DNA from: Tessaracoccus flavus | GTDB lineage: Bacteria > Actinomycetota > Actinomycetes > Propionibacteriales > Propionibacteriaceae | DNA length: 64,000 nt | Direction of reading: 5' to 3' | NCBI RefSeq assembly: GCF_001997295.1 | Contig: NZ_CP019605.1 | Coordinates: forward strand, 62,001-126,000 | Part shown: positions 26,886 to 36,569 of the stretch, piece by piece | How positions within the stretch are numbered: position 1 is the stretch's first letter | How the letters are laid out: the number at the start of each line of letters is the position of its first letter | Notes under the pieces: model-generated | Seen by the model: only the letters and a program-made list of their open reading frames with translations | Database searches by the model: none | What the model was told of the DNA's origin: nothing | Position numbers and translations under genes: made by a program

Positions 26886-28971
26886 GCGACCTCGAGCTGT
26901 CGTACGTCATCCCGTTCAAGGACTGGGGGCTGCGTCGGATCGGGCTGGCCGTCGAGTCGGCACGGGCCTCGCTGGGCGGTATTCCGGGGGAGGTGATCGT
27001 CTCCGACTACGGGTCTGAGTTCGAGGGTGAGGAACTCGATCACTTCCGCTCCTACCTCGAGTCCCGCGGCGCCGTCTACGTGCGCACGGAGACCGACGGC
27101 GTGTGGTCCCGATCGAGGGCGCTGAACGCCGGGATGGCCGTAGCCAGGGGGCGCGTGCTGGTCGCCGCCGACGCCGACATGGTCGTGCCGCCCGACTGTC
27201 TGCAGCGCACGGCCGAGATCATCGGGGCAGACCCCAACCTCGCATCCAGTACAGCTGCCTCGACCTTCCTGCCGACTGGGGGGACGCGGCGGTCGCGGAC
27301 AGGGGCTTCGACTGGGAGGAGATGCGTCGCGTCGCGACCCTGCGGCCCCGGTGGGGGATGGGACTGACGGCGGTCTCGCGGCAGATCGTCGAGAGGGTGC
27401 GCGGCTGGGACGAGCGGTTCGTCATCTACGGCGGGGAGGACAACGACTTCGCGCAGCGGGTGCGTCGAGCCGGTGCCCGGGTCTGCTGGCCCCACGACGA
27501 CGCCTTCCACCTGTTCCACATGTGGCATCCGCTCACCTCGGCGGCGCACGCGCTGTCGGCTGAGGCCACCCGGCAGATCCGGCGCAACAAGGACATCGTC
27601 AGAAACGACCGGACCTTCGTGCGTAACTCCATGCAGTGGCGGCACCCGCTGCGGGGTGCGGCGCCGCTGGTCAGCGTCGTCGTGTCCACCTTCAACAGGC
27701 GCCGCATGCTGCAAGACACGATCAACTCCGTCCTCATCCAGACCATGCAGGACTTCGAGATCGTCGTCGTCGACGACGGATCCACCGACGACACCGCCGA
27801 CTACGTGTCCTCCATCGCCGACCCGCGGGTCCGGTACGTGCGCCAGGACAACGCGGGCATCGCCGCGGCCCGCAACCGGGGCACCGACGAGGCGCGCGGC
27901 CAGTTCATCGCCGTCCTCGACGACGATGACCTCATGCTGCCCTGGCGGCTCGAATGCCAGCTGGCGGCGGTCGAGGACTCGCTCACCGCCGTGTTCGGCA
28001 GCTTCGTGAACTTCAACGACGCGACGGGCGAGATGGTGCTCACGTCGGTCAAGGAGATGACGGTCCTGACCGCAGCCCTCGCCGGAGGTGCCCCGGGGCA
28101 CAGCACCTGGCTTATTCCGCGGGAGTGGATGGCGAGGGTCCGCTACGACGAGAACCTCACCAGCGGGGTCGACAACGACCTCGCCCTCAGACTCCTGCGA
28201 GCGGGCGTGCGGTGGGCCTCCTGCGGCAGAGCGGTGGTGCTCCGGCGCATGCACGAGCATCAGGTGACGGTCTCCGACAACACCAATCAACTGGGGTCGG
28301 CATCCGCCGCCTACAACAGGCTCACGTTCACCGCGTCCCTCCACCAGCTCGACGCGACGCGCGAGGCCTCGGCGGGGGAGCCGAGGGTGAAGCTCCTCGA
28401 GACGGGCCGCGTGGATGAGCTGGTGGCCGCGTACCTACCCGATCACCTCGTCCGCCGCGTCCGGTTGCGTCGGATGGAACTGAACGGCATCGACGCGGTG
28501 CCCAGCATCACCATCGAGAGGTCTGACGGCGTCCGGGAGGGTTTCGTGCTGGACGCCCCGACCTGGGATCAGCTGGTCGAACTGGGTCCTGAGGCCTCCT
28601 CGTCGTACCTCTTCGCGGCCCCTGTGGGGACTGGCCGCTACAGCTTCGACCCCCAGATCCTGCACTCGCTGCAGGACGCCGAGGCCGAGCGGGTCCTCCG
28701 GGAGGCGGTGGGGGAGCGCCCCGGTGACGTCGCGATGGCCCACCGCGGGGACGAGGGTGGGTATGCCCGGATCACTCTCGACGGGCACCCCACCGTGATC
28801 ATCGAGTCGGGGACGGTCGCCGACCCGGCCCGGCCGCCCCACTGGTGGGGCGAATGGCTGGCCCGGCCGGGTGAGGCCATAGTGTCGAACGCCAGCACGC
28901 TCCCGGCGTTGCGGGACGCGTGGTACCGGGCTGTGGCAGGGGAGGAGCGACGACATGCTGATCTCGGTTGA
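26882..28971 (+). pseudogene. Tandem GT2 glycosyltransferase, frameshifted
   Basis: Two reading frames together make one protein of about 695 aa. The first (from GTG 26882) reads LELSYVIPFKDWGLRRIGLAVE...AADADMVVPPDCL, a GT2 domain with its DAD metal motif. Homology then leaves that frame near 27238-27246 and continues one frame back as IQYSCLDLPADWGD...YGGEDNDFAQRVRRAG, the galactosyltransferase-like C-terminal part, and then a second GT2 domain (PLVSVVVSTFNRRRML...VVVDDGSTDDT...AVLDDDDLML). One base appears to be missing around CTCGCATCC. It may be a real mutation or a sequencing error. Otherwise both domains look intact and would make a surface glycan. Confidence 0.8.
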
Positions 28972-29551
28972 GGAGGGGGTGCTCGACGAGTACCTGGTGG
29001 TGGCGACACCGCAGGAGTATGACGGCAGTCCCGGCGTCAATACGTTCCGCATGGACTACGCCCCGCGGTCCGTCCACCCGGACCGGTTGGCGTTGGCCGC
29101 CTACCTGCTGTTCCGACCCTGGGCGAGCGGGCCGCTCCAACTCCCCTCGCCGGTGTCGCCGGCTTTGGCGGAGGCTATCGCCGCGCTGCACGCGGTCTGC
29201 TCCGTCCAGCCGGGACCGGTGGATCTGACGCCGCGCACCGGCCCGCCGGGGAGACGGCCACTTCGTCTCGCCTGGCGAACCGACCACTCATCGGAGCCGC
29301 CGCCGGGCGGAATGACGGTCAACCTTCTCCGCAGCGATGAGGCCTCGGGCGCACTGCGCACTGCGCAGTCGGTGTGGCTCCCCAGCAACGCGTTCATGTT
29401 GGCTGAGACCGAGGCGAGGGAACTGGACGTCGCGCTGGCGATCGGGTGCCTGCTGGCAGGCGACCTGGACGTGCGCGAGCTGCACCTGCCTGTGGCGGTG
29501 CCGGAGCCCCTCAGTAGGCTCCTCCACCGCGCCGGGCTGAGCCTCGCCTGA
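28955..29551 (+). CDS. Hypothetical protein downstream of tandem GT2
   Basis: 198 aa, no family recognised. It starts (ATG 28955, GGGGAGGAG upstream) inside the last 17 bp of the glycosyltransferase, so the two are coupled. The chain has no membrane segment; it contains a Pro/Gly-rich middle (PGPVDLTPRTGPPGRRPLRL) and a C-terminal half with ELDVALAIGCLLAGDLDVRELHLPVAV, which suggests an alpha/beta fold. Position argues for a part in the same glycan pathway. It is convergent with the UDP-glucose dehydrogenase gene 25 bp away. Confidence 0.6.
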   Translation: MLISVEEGVLDEYLVVATPQEYDGSPGVNTFRMDYAPRSVHPDRLALAAYLLFRPWASGPLQLPSPVSPALAEAIAALHAVCSVQPGPVDLTPRTGPPGRRPLRLAWRTDHSSEPPPGGMTVNLLRSDEASGALRTAQSVWLPSNAFMLAETEARELDVALAIGCLLAGDLDVRELHLPVAVPEPLSRLLHRAGLSLA

Positions 29552-29576
29552 TCCGGGGCGCTGCTGAATCGCTACG

Positions 29577-30743
29577 TCAGTCGGAGCCGTAGAGGTCTCG
29601 CGTGTAGACCTTGCCCTGGACGTCGCCCAGCTCCGGGGCGCGACGGTTGGTGACGATGACATCCGAGCGGCGCTTGAACTCGGCCACGTCGTTGACGACC
29701 TCGCAGCCGACGAACTCGTCGGTGCGGAGCAGCGGCTCGTGCACGATGACGTCGACCCCTGCAGCGCGGAGCCGCGCGAGCACACCCTGGATGCTGGACT
29801 CGCGGAAGTTGTCCGACCCCGCCTTCATCGCCAGCCGGTAGACCCCGACGGTTTCCGGCCCCAGGGCCAGAATGTCGCGGGCGATGAAGTCCATGCGCGT
29901 CCGGTTGGAGTCGACGATCGCCCGGATGAGGTTCTGCGGCACGTCGCGGTAGTTGGCGAGCAACTGCTGGGTGTCCTTCGGCAGGCAGTACCCGCCGTAC
30001 CCGAACGACGGGTTGTTGTAGAAGTTGCCGATCCTCGGGTCGTGCCCCACACCTTCGATGATGTCGCGCGTGTTGAGGCCGTGGTTCGCGGCGAACGTGT
30101 CCAACTCGTTGAAGTAGGCCACGCGCATCGCGAGGTAGGTGTTGGCGAACAGCTTGATGGCCTCGGCCTCCGCGGTGCCCGTGATGAGGACCGGGACCTC
30201 GCGGTCCTCGGCGCTGTCGCGCAGCAGCTCGGCGAACTCGGAGGCTCGGGGCCCGTCCCCGGCCACCACGATCCGGCTGGGATGCAGGTTGTCGTAGAGC
30301 GCGCGCCCCTCCCGAAGGAACTCGGGGGAGAAGAGGATCGTCAGGTCGGGGTGCTCCCGCTGCATGCGGGCGGTGAACCCGACGGGGATCGTCGACTTGA
30401 TGACGACGGTCGACTCCGGCGCGAGCCGCTTCACGTCCTCGATCACGCTCTCCACGGTGGAGGTGTCGAAGAAGTCGAGCTCCGGGTCGTAGTTCGTCGG
30501 GGTGGCGACTATGACGAAGTCGCAGCCGGGCAGGGCCTCGGCCGGATCGGTCGTCGCGGTCAGAGTGAGCGGCTGGGTGTCGAGATGGTGCTGAAGCTCC
30601 GGGTCGGCGATGGGCGCGCGTCGTGCCTCGATCGCCTGCACCCGAGACGCCGAAATGTCGACGGCCCTCACCTCGTGACGCACGGCCAGCAGCACTGACA
30701 TCGCAGCACCCACGTACCCGAGCCCGACTACGCCGATCTTCAT
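29577..30743 (-). CDS. ugd: UDP-glucose 6-dehydrogenase
   Basis: Oxidises UDP-glucose to UDP-glucuronate with two NAD+. At 388 aa it is the short E. coli-like type. The NAD-binding site is MKIGVVGLGYVGAAM (1-15) and the catalytic cysteine is C253 in FGYGGYCLPKD. The C-terminal UDP-binding domain is present to YTRDLYGSD. ATG at 30743. In this locus UDP-glucuronate would be a precursor for the surface polymer; it is one of three nucleotide-sugar dehydrogenases in the window, each of a different type. Confidence 0.93.
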   Translation of the reverse strand: MKIGVVGLGYVGAAMSVLLAVRHEVRAVDISASRVQAIEARRAPIADPELQHHLDTQPLTLTATTDPAEALPGCDFVIVATPTNYDPELDFFDTSTVESVIEDVKRLAPESTVVIKSTIPVGFTARMQREHPDLTILFSPEFLREGRALYDNLHPSRIVVAGDGPRASEFAELLRDSAEDREVPVLITGTAEAEAIKLFANTYLAMRVAYFNELDTFAANHGLNTRDIIEGVGHDPRIGNFYNNPSFGYGGYCLPKDTQQLLANYRDVPQNLIRAIVDSNRTRMDFIARDILALGPETVGVYRLAMKAGSDNFRESSIQGVLARLRAAGVDVIVHEPLLRTDEFVGCEVVNDVAEFKRRSDVIVTNRRAPELGDVQGKVYTRDLYGSD

Positions 30744-30752
30744 CGCTCCCCC

Positions 30753-30920
30753 TTGCGGCCCCTGACCCTCTCAAGCGGCCCGCTCGACAATAGCGCGAAC
30801 CCGGCGCTGTACTGGAAGTTTCGTCTGGGGCTGGCCCCGCTCCTGGGCAACGCAGAGGTGGCGGGCACCGTCCAGTTCTGGGAGTGGATCGGCGACGGCG
30901 CCACGACGTTCAGCTTCTGA
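30753..30920 (+). pseudogene. Probable C-terminal remnant of an unknown gene
   Basis: A frame without a good start reads LTLSSGPLDNSANPALYWKF, continues RLGLAPLLGN...VQFWEWIGDGATTFSF and stops at 30918. The amino-acid composition, with aromatic clusters and a clean stop, looks coding rather than random, but no family is recognised. It is squeezed between the ugd start and the AraC gene, so it is probably the end of a gene lost by deletion. Confidence 0.35.
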
Positions 30921-30970
30921 CCGCACGTTTGCCTCTGGTGCCCGGTCGCGGGGGTTGCCATGATGGGCGG

Positions 30971-31840
30971 GTGCAGACTCGCACCGCTCACGCCAGCGGA
31001 GAACAGGCAACCCCCCGCCCCGAACTGGACCGCCTCCTCGGCACGGTCCGAGCCGACGATGTCGCGCCACCGACGCTCGAGGAGATGGCGGCCAGCGCGC
31101 ACTTCAGCCGGTTCCACCTCTCGCGACTGCTCCGTGAGCATCTCGGCTTTCCGCTTCGCGACTTCCTCGCCGCGCTCCGAGTCGAGCGGGGCATCGAGGC
31201 GCTGGTGGCCGGCCACGACGTCATCCGGTCGCAGGTGGAGGCGGGGCACGAGTCGGCCTCCAGTTTCAGCCGCTCGTTCGCCCGGCACACCGGGATGGCG
31301 CCGTCGCGATACCGCGATCAGCTTCGGTTCCTGGCCGCCTACCTCATCCGGCACATGGACAGCACCGACCCGCTCGTCGCCGTCCACCGGAACTTCCCGG
31401 AGGTCTCCCATCCCCAACAGGTTCAGCTGCGGATCAGCGTCGACGGCGCGCAGGCGGGCAGCGCCCTGTTCGTGGCGCTGAACTCGAGCCTGATCCTCCA
31501 AGGAGCCCCGAACCTGGGGGTGGCCCTGCTCGGGACCCGCGGGTACACCGTCTCCGAGATCCCCGACGGTACGTACTACGCGATGGTGGTGGAGGTGCCG
31601 CGCTCGGCGGGGATGCGCGCCTATTTCCAGATGGACCGCAACCGTCGACAGCTCCGCCGCGAGCCCATCACGTTTCCGCTCAGCGAGCCCACCGAGATCG
31701 TCCTGACGCTGCGGGATCTTGTGCCGACCGACCCGCCGATCACCCCCAACCTGCCCAAGCTCTTCTTCGAGGGGGCCCTCAGCAGCGTCACTGTGGAGGC
31801 CAGCAACTCAGGACAAGAATCTGTCGGTGGCCGATCCTAG
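30971..31840 (+). CDS. AraC family transcriptional regulator
   Basis: About 289 aa with an N-terminal AraC double helix-turn-helix: LEEMAASAHFSRFHLSRLLREHLGFPLRDFLAALRVERGIEALVAG, then the second half SQVEAGHESASSFSRSFARHTGMAPSRYRDQL. The rest (FPEVSHPQQVQLRISVD...DGTYYAMVVEVPRS) is an uncharacterised effector-like domain. Having the DNA-binding part at the N-terminus is the less common order. Start uncertain: the GTG at 30971 gives VQTRTAHASGE; an upstream ATG at 30884 overlaps the remnant gene. The VOC gene follows 40 bp downstream and may be its target. Confidence 0.82.
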   Translation: MQTRTAHASGEQATPRPELDRLLGTVRADDVAPPTLEEMAASAHFSRFHLSRLLREHLGFPLRDFLAALRVERGIEALVAGHDVIRSQVEAGHESASSFSRSFARHTGMAPSRYRDQLRFLAAYLIRHMDSTDPLVAVHRNFPEVSHPQQVQLRISVDGAQAGSALFVALNSSLILQGAPNLGVALLGTRGYTVSEIPDGTYYAMVVEVPRSAGMRAYFQMDRNRRQLRREPITFPLSEPTEIVLTLRDLVPTDPPITPNLPKLFFEGALSSVTVEASNSGQESVGGRS

Positions 31841-31880
31841 GCTGAGGCTGCCAGATCAATCACGTTCCAAGGAGGAACTC

Positions 31881-32321
31881 ATGGCCACTCTCGCCACCTA
31901 CATCGCCTACGAGGGCGTCGGCAGCACGAAGACCGCGTTCGAGCACTACCGAGACATCTTCGGCGGCGAGCTCAAGGTGCTCACCTACGGCGACGTGCCG
32001 CCGATGGAGGGCATGCCCTTCACCCCTGATCCCAACTCTGTGGCCCACGCCACCCTGGAGCTCCCGGGCGGAACCATCGCCGGCGGCGACGCCATGCCGG
32101 GGGAGAGCTACGTGGTGAAGGACACCGTCTACTCGATGCTCTACACCCTCGACGACGTCGAGGAGGCCCGCGGCTACATCCAGAAGATGGTCGACGGCGG
32201 GGGCTCCATCAACATGCCCTTCGAGCCCGCCCCCTGGGGCGGCCACTACGGGCAGGTCTTCGACAAGTTCGGCGTCATGTGGTCGTTCGACGTCGGCGGC
32301 ACCGACCAGCCCCAGGAGTGA
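31881..32321 (+). CDS. PhnB-like VOC family protein
   Basis: A 146-aa protein of the vicinal oxygen chelate fold, PhnB/YjdN-like. It begins with MATLATYIAYEGVGSTKTAFEHYRDIFGG, the usual strand-helix opening, and ends WGGHYGQVFDKFGVMWSFDV, a conserved PhnB block. The metal ligands of true glyoxalases are not fully evident, so catalytic activity is doubtful. ATG at 31881 with a perfect AAGGAGG (31869-31875); the frame upstream of it is part of the AraC gene's other frame. Function unknown. Confidence 0.85.
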   Translation: MATLATYIAYEGVGSTKTAFEHYRDIFGGELKVLTYGDVPPMEGMPFTPDPNSVAHATLELPGGTIAGGDAMPGESYVVKDTVYSMLYTLDDVEEARGYIQKMVDGGGSINMPFEPAPWGGHYGQVFDKFGVMWSFDVGGTDQPQE

Positions 32322-32379
32322 GTGCCTGAAGCGGGGCCGAGCCGCACACTGCGGCTCCGCCCCGCTGGCTGCCCGGGCA

Positions 32380-32787
32380 TCAGCTACCGTCGAGGGCCTC
32401 GATCCGGGTGCCGTCGTGGGTGTCGGAGAAGTTCTCCGTCGACCCCGCCCACCCCCGCCGGATGAGCTGACGAAGCACGTCGAGGTCGATGTCATCGAGC
32501 TTGTTGATGTACAGGCAGCCCTTGCCCACCCTGTGCTTGCCGAGCCGCTCGAGCAGGTCTTCGTTGCTGCCGTAGAGCGTGAGCCCGTAGAGGCTGAGGG
32601 CCGCCTTGCGCGGGCTGAACCCGACGCGCGGCATCTCCCCGGAACGGCCTGTGGCGTAGGTGTACCGGACGTGCCCGAAACCGACGATGGACGGGCCCCA
32701 CATCTGGGGGTGCGCGCCGGTCTCCGACGCGAAGAGGCTCAACAGCTCCTGCCCCTGTGCTTTGCGCCGCTCGGGCAAGGCCTCCAC
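32380..32787 (-). CDS. DUF1801 domain protein
   Basis: A 135-aa protein resembling the DUF1801/YdhG-like fold: GAHPQMWGPSIVGFGHVRYTYATGRSGEMPRVGFSPRKAALSLYG is the conserved core, and VGKGCLYINKLDDIDLDVLRQLI the C-terminal block. GTG start at 32787. Members are small soluble proteins of unknown role. It is divergent from the large glycosyltransferase gene, with only 50 bp between starts. It has no evident link to glycan synthesis. Confidence 0.82.
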   Translation of the reverse strand: MEALPERRKAQGQELLSLFASETGAHPQMWGPSIVGFGHVRYTYATGRSGEMPRVGFSPRKAALSLYGLTLYGSNEDLLERLGKHRVGKGCLYINKLDDIDLDVLRQLIRRGWAGSTENFSDTHDGTRIEALDGS

Positions 32788-32837
32788 CGTTAGGATGGCC
32801 GGGGTGGAGGAACCGCCGCCCCCACGCGAGGAGGATC

Positions 32838-35390
32838 ATGACCCAGCCGCACGCCGTGATAGCGCTGCCCAACAACATCGAGATCGATGCGCGCGCGCAC
32901 CGCAACGCGCTGGCCCTGCTCGCGGCCGGATATCGCGTCACCATGGTGGGCTACGGCACGGGTCTGCCGAACCGTGGCCAGATCGCCGGCATTCCGTACC
33001 ACCTGTGCCAGGCCAGGCCCAAGCCTGGGGCCCCGGCCGCGCCCGGCAGCAAACCGCCGCTCCTCTCGAGGGTCGTGCGCAAGGGCTTCCAGGTGGCCTT
33101 CAAGCGGCGCCCGCCGCAGCAGGTCGCGCGCGCCGTCGCCCTCGTTGAAGAGACCGCCGCGTCTGCCGCGCGGGCCGCGAACCGCCGGGTCGTGCAGCCC
33201 GCGCGCGACGTCGTCTCCAAGGCCCGTGACAAGGTCGAGGAGGTCGCCCCCGCTCCCGAGCCCGCCGACCCCAACGCGCCGTTCGACTGGCGCACCGCGC
33301 TGCCGATCGTGCCCACGATGATCGACGCGATGAGCGCCACGGTCGGCCGCCTCGACCCCGACGTCATCGTCACCGACGTCCACCTCCTGCCGCTGGGCGT
33401 GAAGATCGCCGAGCTTCAGGCGGCCAAGGGCAAGAAGATGGGTCTGGTCTACGACGCGCGCGAGTACGTCTACGGTCTGGCCAGCGACGACCCCAACATC
33501 ACGAAGGGCTTCCCGGCCCTGGAGGCCGAGTTCATGGACCGGGTGGACGCCACCGTCACCGTCTGTGAGCCGATCGCCGACTTCCTCCAGCGTCGCTATG
33601 ACCTCGCGGTGACCCCGCCGCTGGTGCCCAACGCACCCATCGGGAACCTCCCCGACGCCGGACGCCCGATGACCATCCGCGACTTCCTCGACGTCGGCGA
33701 TGCGCCGCTGCTCGTCTACGCCGGCGGGCTCAGCTACCACCGCGGTGTGCACGACGTCGTGGTGGCCCTGGCCGACCTCCCGGGAGTCCACCTCGCCATC
33801 GGCGCGCGACGAGGCAGCTCCTACACCCAGGAGCTCGAGCAACTCGCCAGGCAGCACGGCGTCAGCGACCGCATGCACTTCGTGCCGTTCGCCCCCACCC
33901 ACGAGGTGGCGGAGTACCTGGCGTCGGCGACGGCGGCGATCTTCCCCTTCCTGCCGGTCGGCAACCACGTCTGGGCTGCGCCGAACAAGTACTTCGAGTC
34001 CGTCCAGGCCCGTCTGCCCATCCTCACCTCCAACATGGAGTGGCTCTCGGAACGGGTCGCGCGGCTCGGCATCGGCGAGGTCTTCGAGCACTCCAACCCT
34101 GCGTCGATCGTCCGGCAGACGGGCAAGCTGCTCAGCAACCTGGAGCAGTACCGCGCCAGGATCACCGACGAGCTGATCGCCGAGCACACCTTCGAGCACT
34201 TCCAGGAGACGGTGCAGGACGTCGCGAAGGCCGTCACCACTCCCGAGCTTCTCGCCGGGCTGGAGCCCAGCGACCTCACCAGCCACCTCACGGAGATCCG
34301 CCGCGACATGCTGCGGCGCCGCGCCGGGCTGGCCGACTCCGACCTGTTCGCGAAGCGTCCGTGGCTGCGCATCGGCTGCACCAACACCGGCGGCCAGCCG
34401 CTGCTGTGGGCAGGTGCGCTCATGCGCCGCCACCCGGAGGCGATCGCCGAGTCCGTGTGGCTCCATCGGGAGCAGCCGTTCACGTTCCCCGTCGACGAGA
34501 CGATCACCTATCACCAGTGGATCTCTCCGGCCTGGCAGAAGCAGCTCGACGCCAAGCTCCGCGACCGCGTGACTCACGTGCTGACCGAGTCGGGGCGCCC
34601 CGTCCTTGGCGCGAAGTTCGGCAAGTTCTTCTACGACGAGGTCGACTACTTCCGCAACGCGGGCATCACGCAGGGGCTGCTGTTCCACGGCTCGGACATC
34701 CGCAACCCCCGCTGGCACGCCGCCGCGGAACCCGACTCGCCGTTCAGCGATCCGGAAGAGGAGCTGACGGCGGTCCTGCAGAAGCAGGTCGACGACCTGA
34801 CCCCGCACGTGCTGGCCTTCGAGGGGCCGAAATTCGTCACCACCAACGACCTGGTGGACTACCTGCCCGATGCCACGTGGCTGCCGGTGGTCGTCGATAC
34901 CGTCGAGTGGTCCAACGCGGAGCAGCCGATGGCGCACGCAGGGCTTCCGGTCGTGTTCCACACGCCGTCGCGCCGCTCTCTCAAGGGCTCCGACGTCGTC
35001 GATCAGATCGCCAGGGATCTCGAGGAGGAGGGGCGCATCCGCTACGTCGGCCGTTCGGCGCTCTCCCGCGACGAGATGCGCGCCGAGATGCTCGCGGCCG
35101 ACATCGTCATCGACCAGCTGAAGCTGGGCGACTACGGCATCACCGCGGTGGAAGCGATGTCGGGTGGCCGGGTCGTCATCGGTCACGTGGCCGACCGGGT
35201 GCGCGAGCGCATCGACGGCGATGTCCCGATCGTCGAGGCGTCCGCCGAGAACCTCCGCGACGTGCTGCTGGACCTCATCGGCCGACCCGACCGGGCCGCC
35301 GAGCTGGCCGACGCCGGGCGCGCCTACGTGGCCCGCTGGCACGACGGCTCGCACAGCGCGCAGGTGCTGGCCGAGTTCATGGGTCTGTAG
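32838..35390 (+). CDS. Large two-domain glycosyltransferase (GT4-like)
   Basis: An 850-aa cytoplasmic protein. The first half is a GT-B glycosyltransferase: MTQPHAVIALPNNIEIDARAHR, DVIVTDVHLLPLGVKIAEL, VYDAREYVYG, LLVYAGGLSYHRGVHDVVVAL and APNKYFESVQARLPILTSNMEWL (family 4 C-terminal pattern). The second half (from about 500; LRIGCTNTGGQPLLWAGALMRR ... GLLFHGSDIRNP ... ITAVEAMSGGRVVIGHVADRV) looks like another GT-B unit. A basic Ala/Pro linker interrupts the first N-terminal domain (about 55-130). Start at 32838 with GAGGAGG at 32828-32834. It opens a five-gene run into the exporter. Confidence 0.85.
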   Translation: MTQPHAVIALPNNIEIDARAHRNALALLAAGYRVTMVGYGTGLPNRGQIAGIPYHLCQARPKPGAPAAPGSKPPLLSRVVRKGFQVAFKRRPPQQVARAVALVEETAASAARAANRRVVQPARDVVSKARDKVEEVAPAPEPADPNAPFDWRTALPIVPTMIDAMSATVGRLDPDVIVTDVHLLPLGVKIAELQAAKGKKMGLVYDAREYVYGLASDDPNITKGFPALEAEFMDRVDATVTVCEPIADFLQRRYDLAVTPPLVPNAPIGNLPDAGRPMTIRDFLDVGDAPLLVYAGGLSYHRGVHDVVVALADLPGVHLAIGARRGSSYTQELEQLARQHGVSDRMHFVPFAPTHEVAEYLASATAAIFPFLPVGNHVWAAPNKYFESVQARLPILTSNMEWLSERVARLGIGEVFEHSNPASIVRQTGKLLSNLEQYRARITDELIAEHTFEHFQETVQDVAKAVTTPELLAGLEPSDLTSHLTEIRRDMLRRRAGLADSDLFAKRPWLRIGCTNTGGQPLLWAGALMRRHPEAIAESVWLHREQPFTFPVDETITYHQWISPAWQKQLDAKLRDRVTHVLTESGRPVLGAKFGKFFYDEVDYFRNAGITQGLLFHGSDIRNPRWHAAAEPDSPFSDPEEELTAVLQKQVDDLTPHVLAFEGPKFVTTNDLVDYLPDATWLPVVVDTVEWSNAEQPMAHAGLPVVFHTPSRRSLKGSDVVDQIARDLEEEGRIRYVGRSALSRDEMRAEMLAADIVIDQLKLGDYGITAVEAMSGGRVVIGHVADRVRERIDGDVPIVEASAENLRDVLLDLIGRPDRAAELADAGRAYVARWHDGSHSAQVLAEFMGL

Positions 35391-35393
35391 CGG

Positions 35394-36569
35394 ATGCGGA
35401 TCCTGATGCTGGTGGCCACGACGGTCGCCACGGACACCCGGGTACTGCGCGAGGCTCGGACCCTCGTCGGCGCCGGCCACGAGGTGCACATCATCGGTCG
35501 CTCGGTGCCGGACACGTTCCAGCCGGACCCCGGCATCACGGTCAGCTCGATCGGCACCTCCTCGGTGTTCCGCCCCGAGGGTGGACAGTCGCTGGCGGGC
35601 CGGAAGCTCTCGCCCCCGATGAAGCTCGCGCGCTGGGCGCTGCTGCCGCAGCACCGCCGCTCCGCGTTCGGGCGGTGGGCCGACGGCGCTCTGGCCGATT
35701 CCCGCGGCCGCCAGTTCGACGCGGTCCACGCGCACGACTTCACCGCGCTCGAGGCCGGCGCCACCCTTGCCGACGAGCGGGGCGTCCCGCTCGTCTACGA
35801 CTCCCACGAGCTCTGGACCGGCCTGCCGCGCGAGTACCGGCCGACGCCGCTGCAGGACCGCCGCGAGCGCCGCGTCGAGCAGCGGCTGGGCTCGCGGGCC
35901 GACGCCGTGATCACCGTCGGCGACGGAGTCGCGGGCGCGCTGCGCGACCAGTACGGCTGGGACCACGTCACCGTCGTGCGCAACACCTTCCCTCTCAACC
36001 CCGGCAAGCCCGACGTCCCCGACGAGCCCACCGGCTTCGTGTACGCCGGACGCGTGGCGGCCTTCCGCGAACTTGAGGCCATTGCGGCGGCCAGCCACCT
36101 CGTCGACCTGCCCGTCACCATCGTCGGACCGGCCGACGATACGTGGCTGGGCACGTTCGACCCGGGCCGCGCCACGGTGCTGCCGGCGCTGCCGCTGGAC
36201 GAGGCGTCGCGCCTCATGCAGGCCAACGGGATCTCACTGGTGACCCACTCCGACCGCTGGGCCAACCACCGGCTGGCTCAGCCCAACAAGCTGTTCCACG
36301 CCGTCGGTCTCGGTCTGCCGGTGGTTGCCACCGACACCGGCGAGCTGGCGAAGGTGGTGCGCGAGCACGACCTGGGGGCGCTGTACCCGCCCGGGGACGC
36401 GGCGGGGCTGGCCGGCGCGATGCGCAGGGTCGTTCACGATTTCCAGCGGTACGCGTGTAATGTCGAGGCCGCGCGCGAGGCACTCAGCTGGGACGCCGAC
36501 GCCGCCCGCCTCGTGGCGGTCTATGCACGTCTGTTCTCCGGCGCCGCCGGGACTCGGGGAGAAGGTTAA
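35394..36569 (+). CDS. Glycosyltransferase family 4
   Basis: A 391-aa GT-B enzyme: N-terminal MRILMLVATTVATDTRVLREARTLVGAGHEVHIIG, donor-side blocks VYDSHELWTGLPREY, VRNTFPL, FVYAGRVAAFRELEAI and the C-terminal NKLFHAVGLGLPVVATDTGELAKVVREHDLGALYPPGD. In many GT4 enzymes an E-x7-E pair sits here, but in this protein the second acidic residue is not obvious. Three bases separate it from the preceding gene, and the next gene starts immediately after its stop, so it is in an operon with the exporter. Confidence 0.87.
   Translation: MRILMLVATTVATDTRVLREARTLVGAGHEVHIIGRSVPDTFQPDPGITVSSIGTSSVFRPEGGQSLAGRKLSPPMKLARWALLPQHRRSAFGRWADGALADSRGRQFDAVHAHDFTALEAGATLADERGVPLVYDSHELWTGLPREYRPTPLQDRRERRVEQRLGSRADAVITVGDGVAGALRDQYGWDHVTVVRNTFPLNPGKPDVPDEPTGFVYAGRVAAFRELEAIAAASHLVDLPVTIVGPADDTWLGTFDPGRATVLPALPLDEASRLMQANGISLVTHSDRWANHRLAQPNKLFHAVGLGLPVVATDTGELAKVVREHDLGALYPPGDAAGLAGAMRRVVHDFQRYACNVEAAREALSWDADAARLVAVYARLFSGAAGTRGEG

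Noticed and set aside
27225..27250. Programmed -1 frameshift in the tandem GT2 gene
   Set aside because: No X-XXY-YYZ heptamer in the right phase and no clear downstream stimulator; a one-base loss is simpler.
32790..36098. 1102-aa open frame on the minus strand
   Set aside because: It is antisense to two clear glycosyltransferases; His/Arg/Val-rich composition and no motifs. High GC keeps the antisense frame open.
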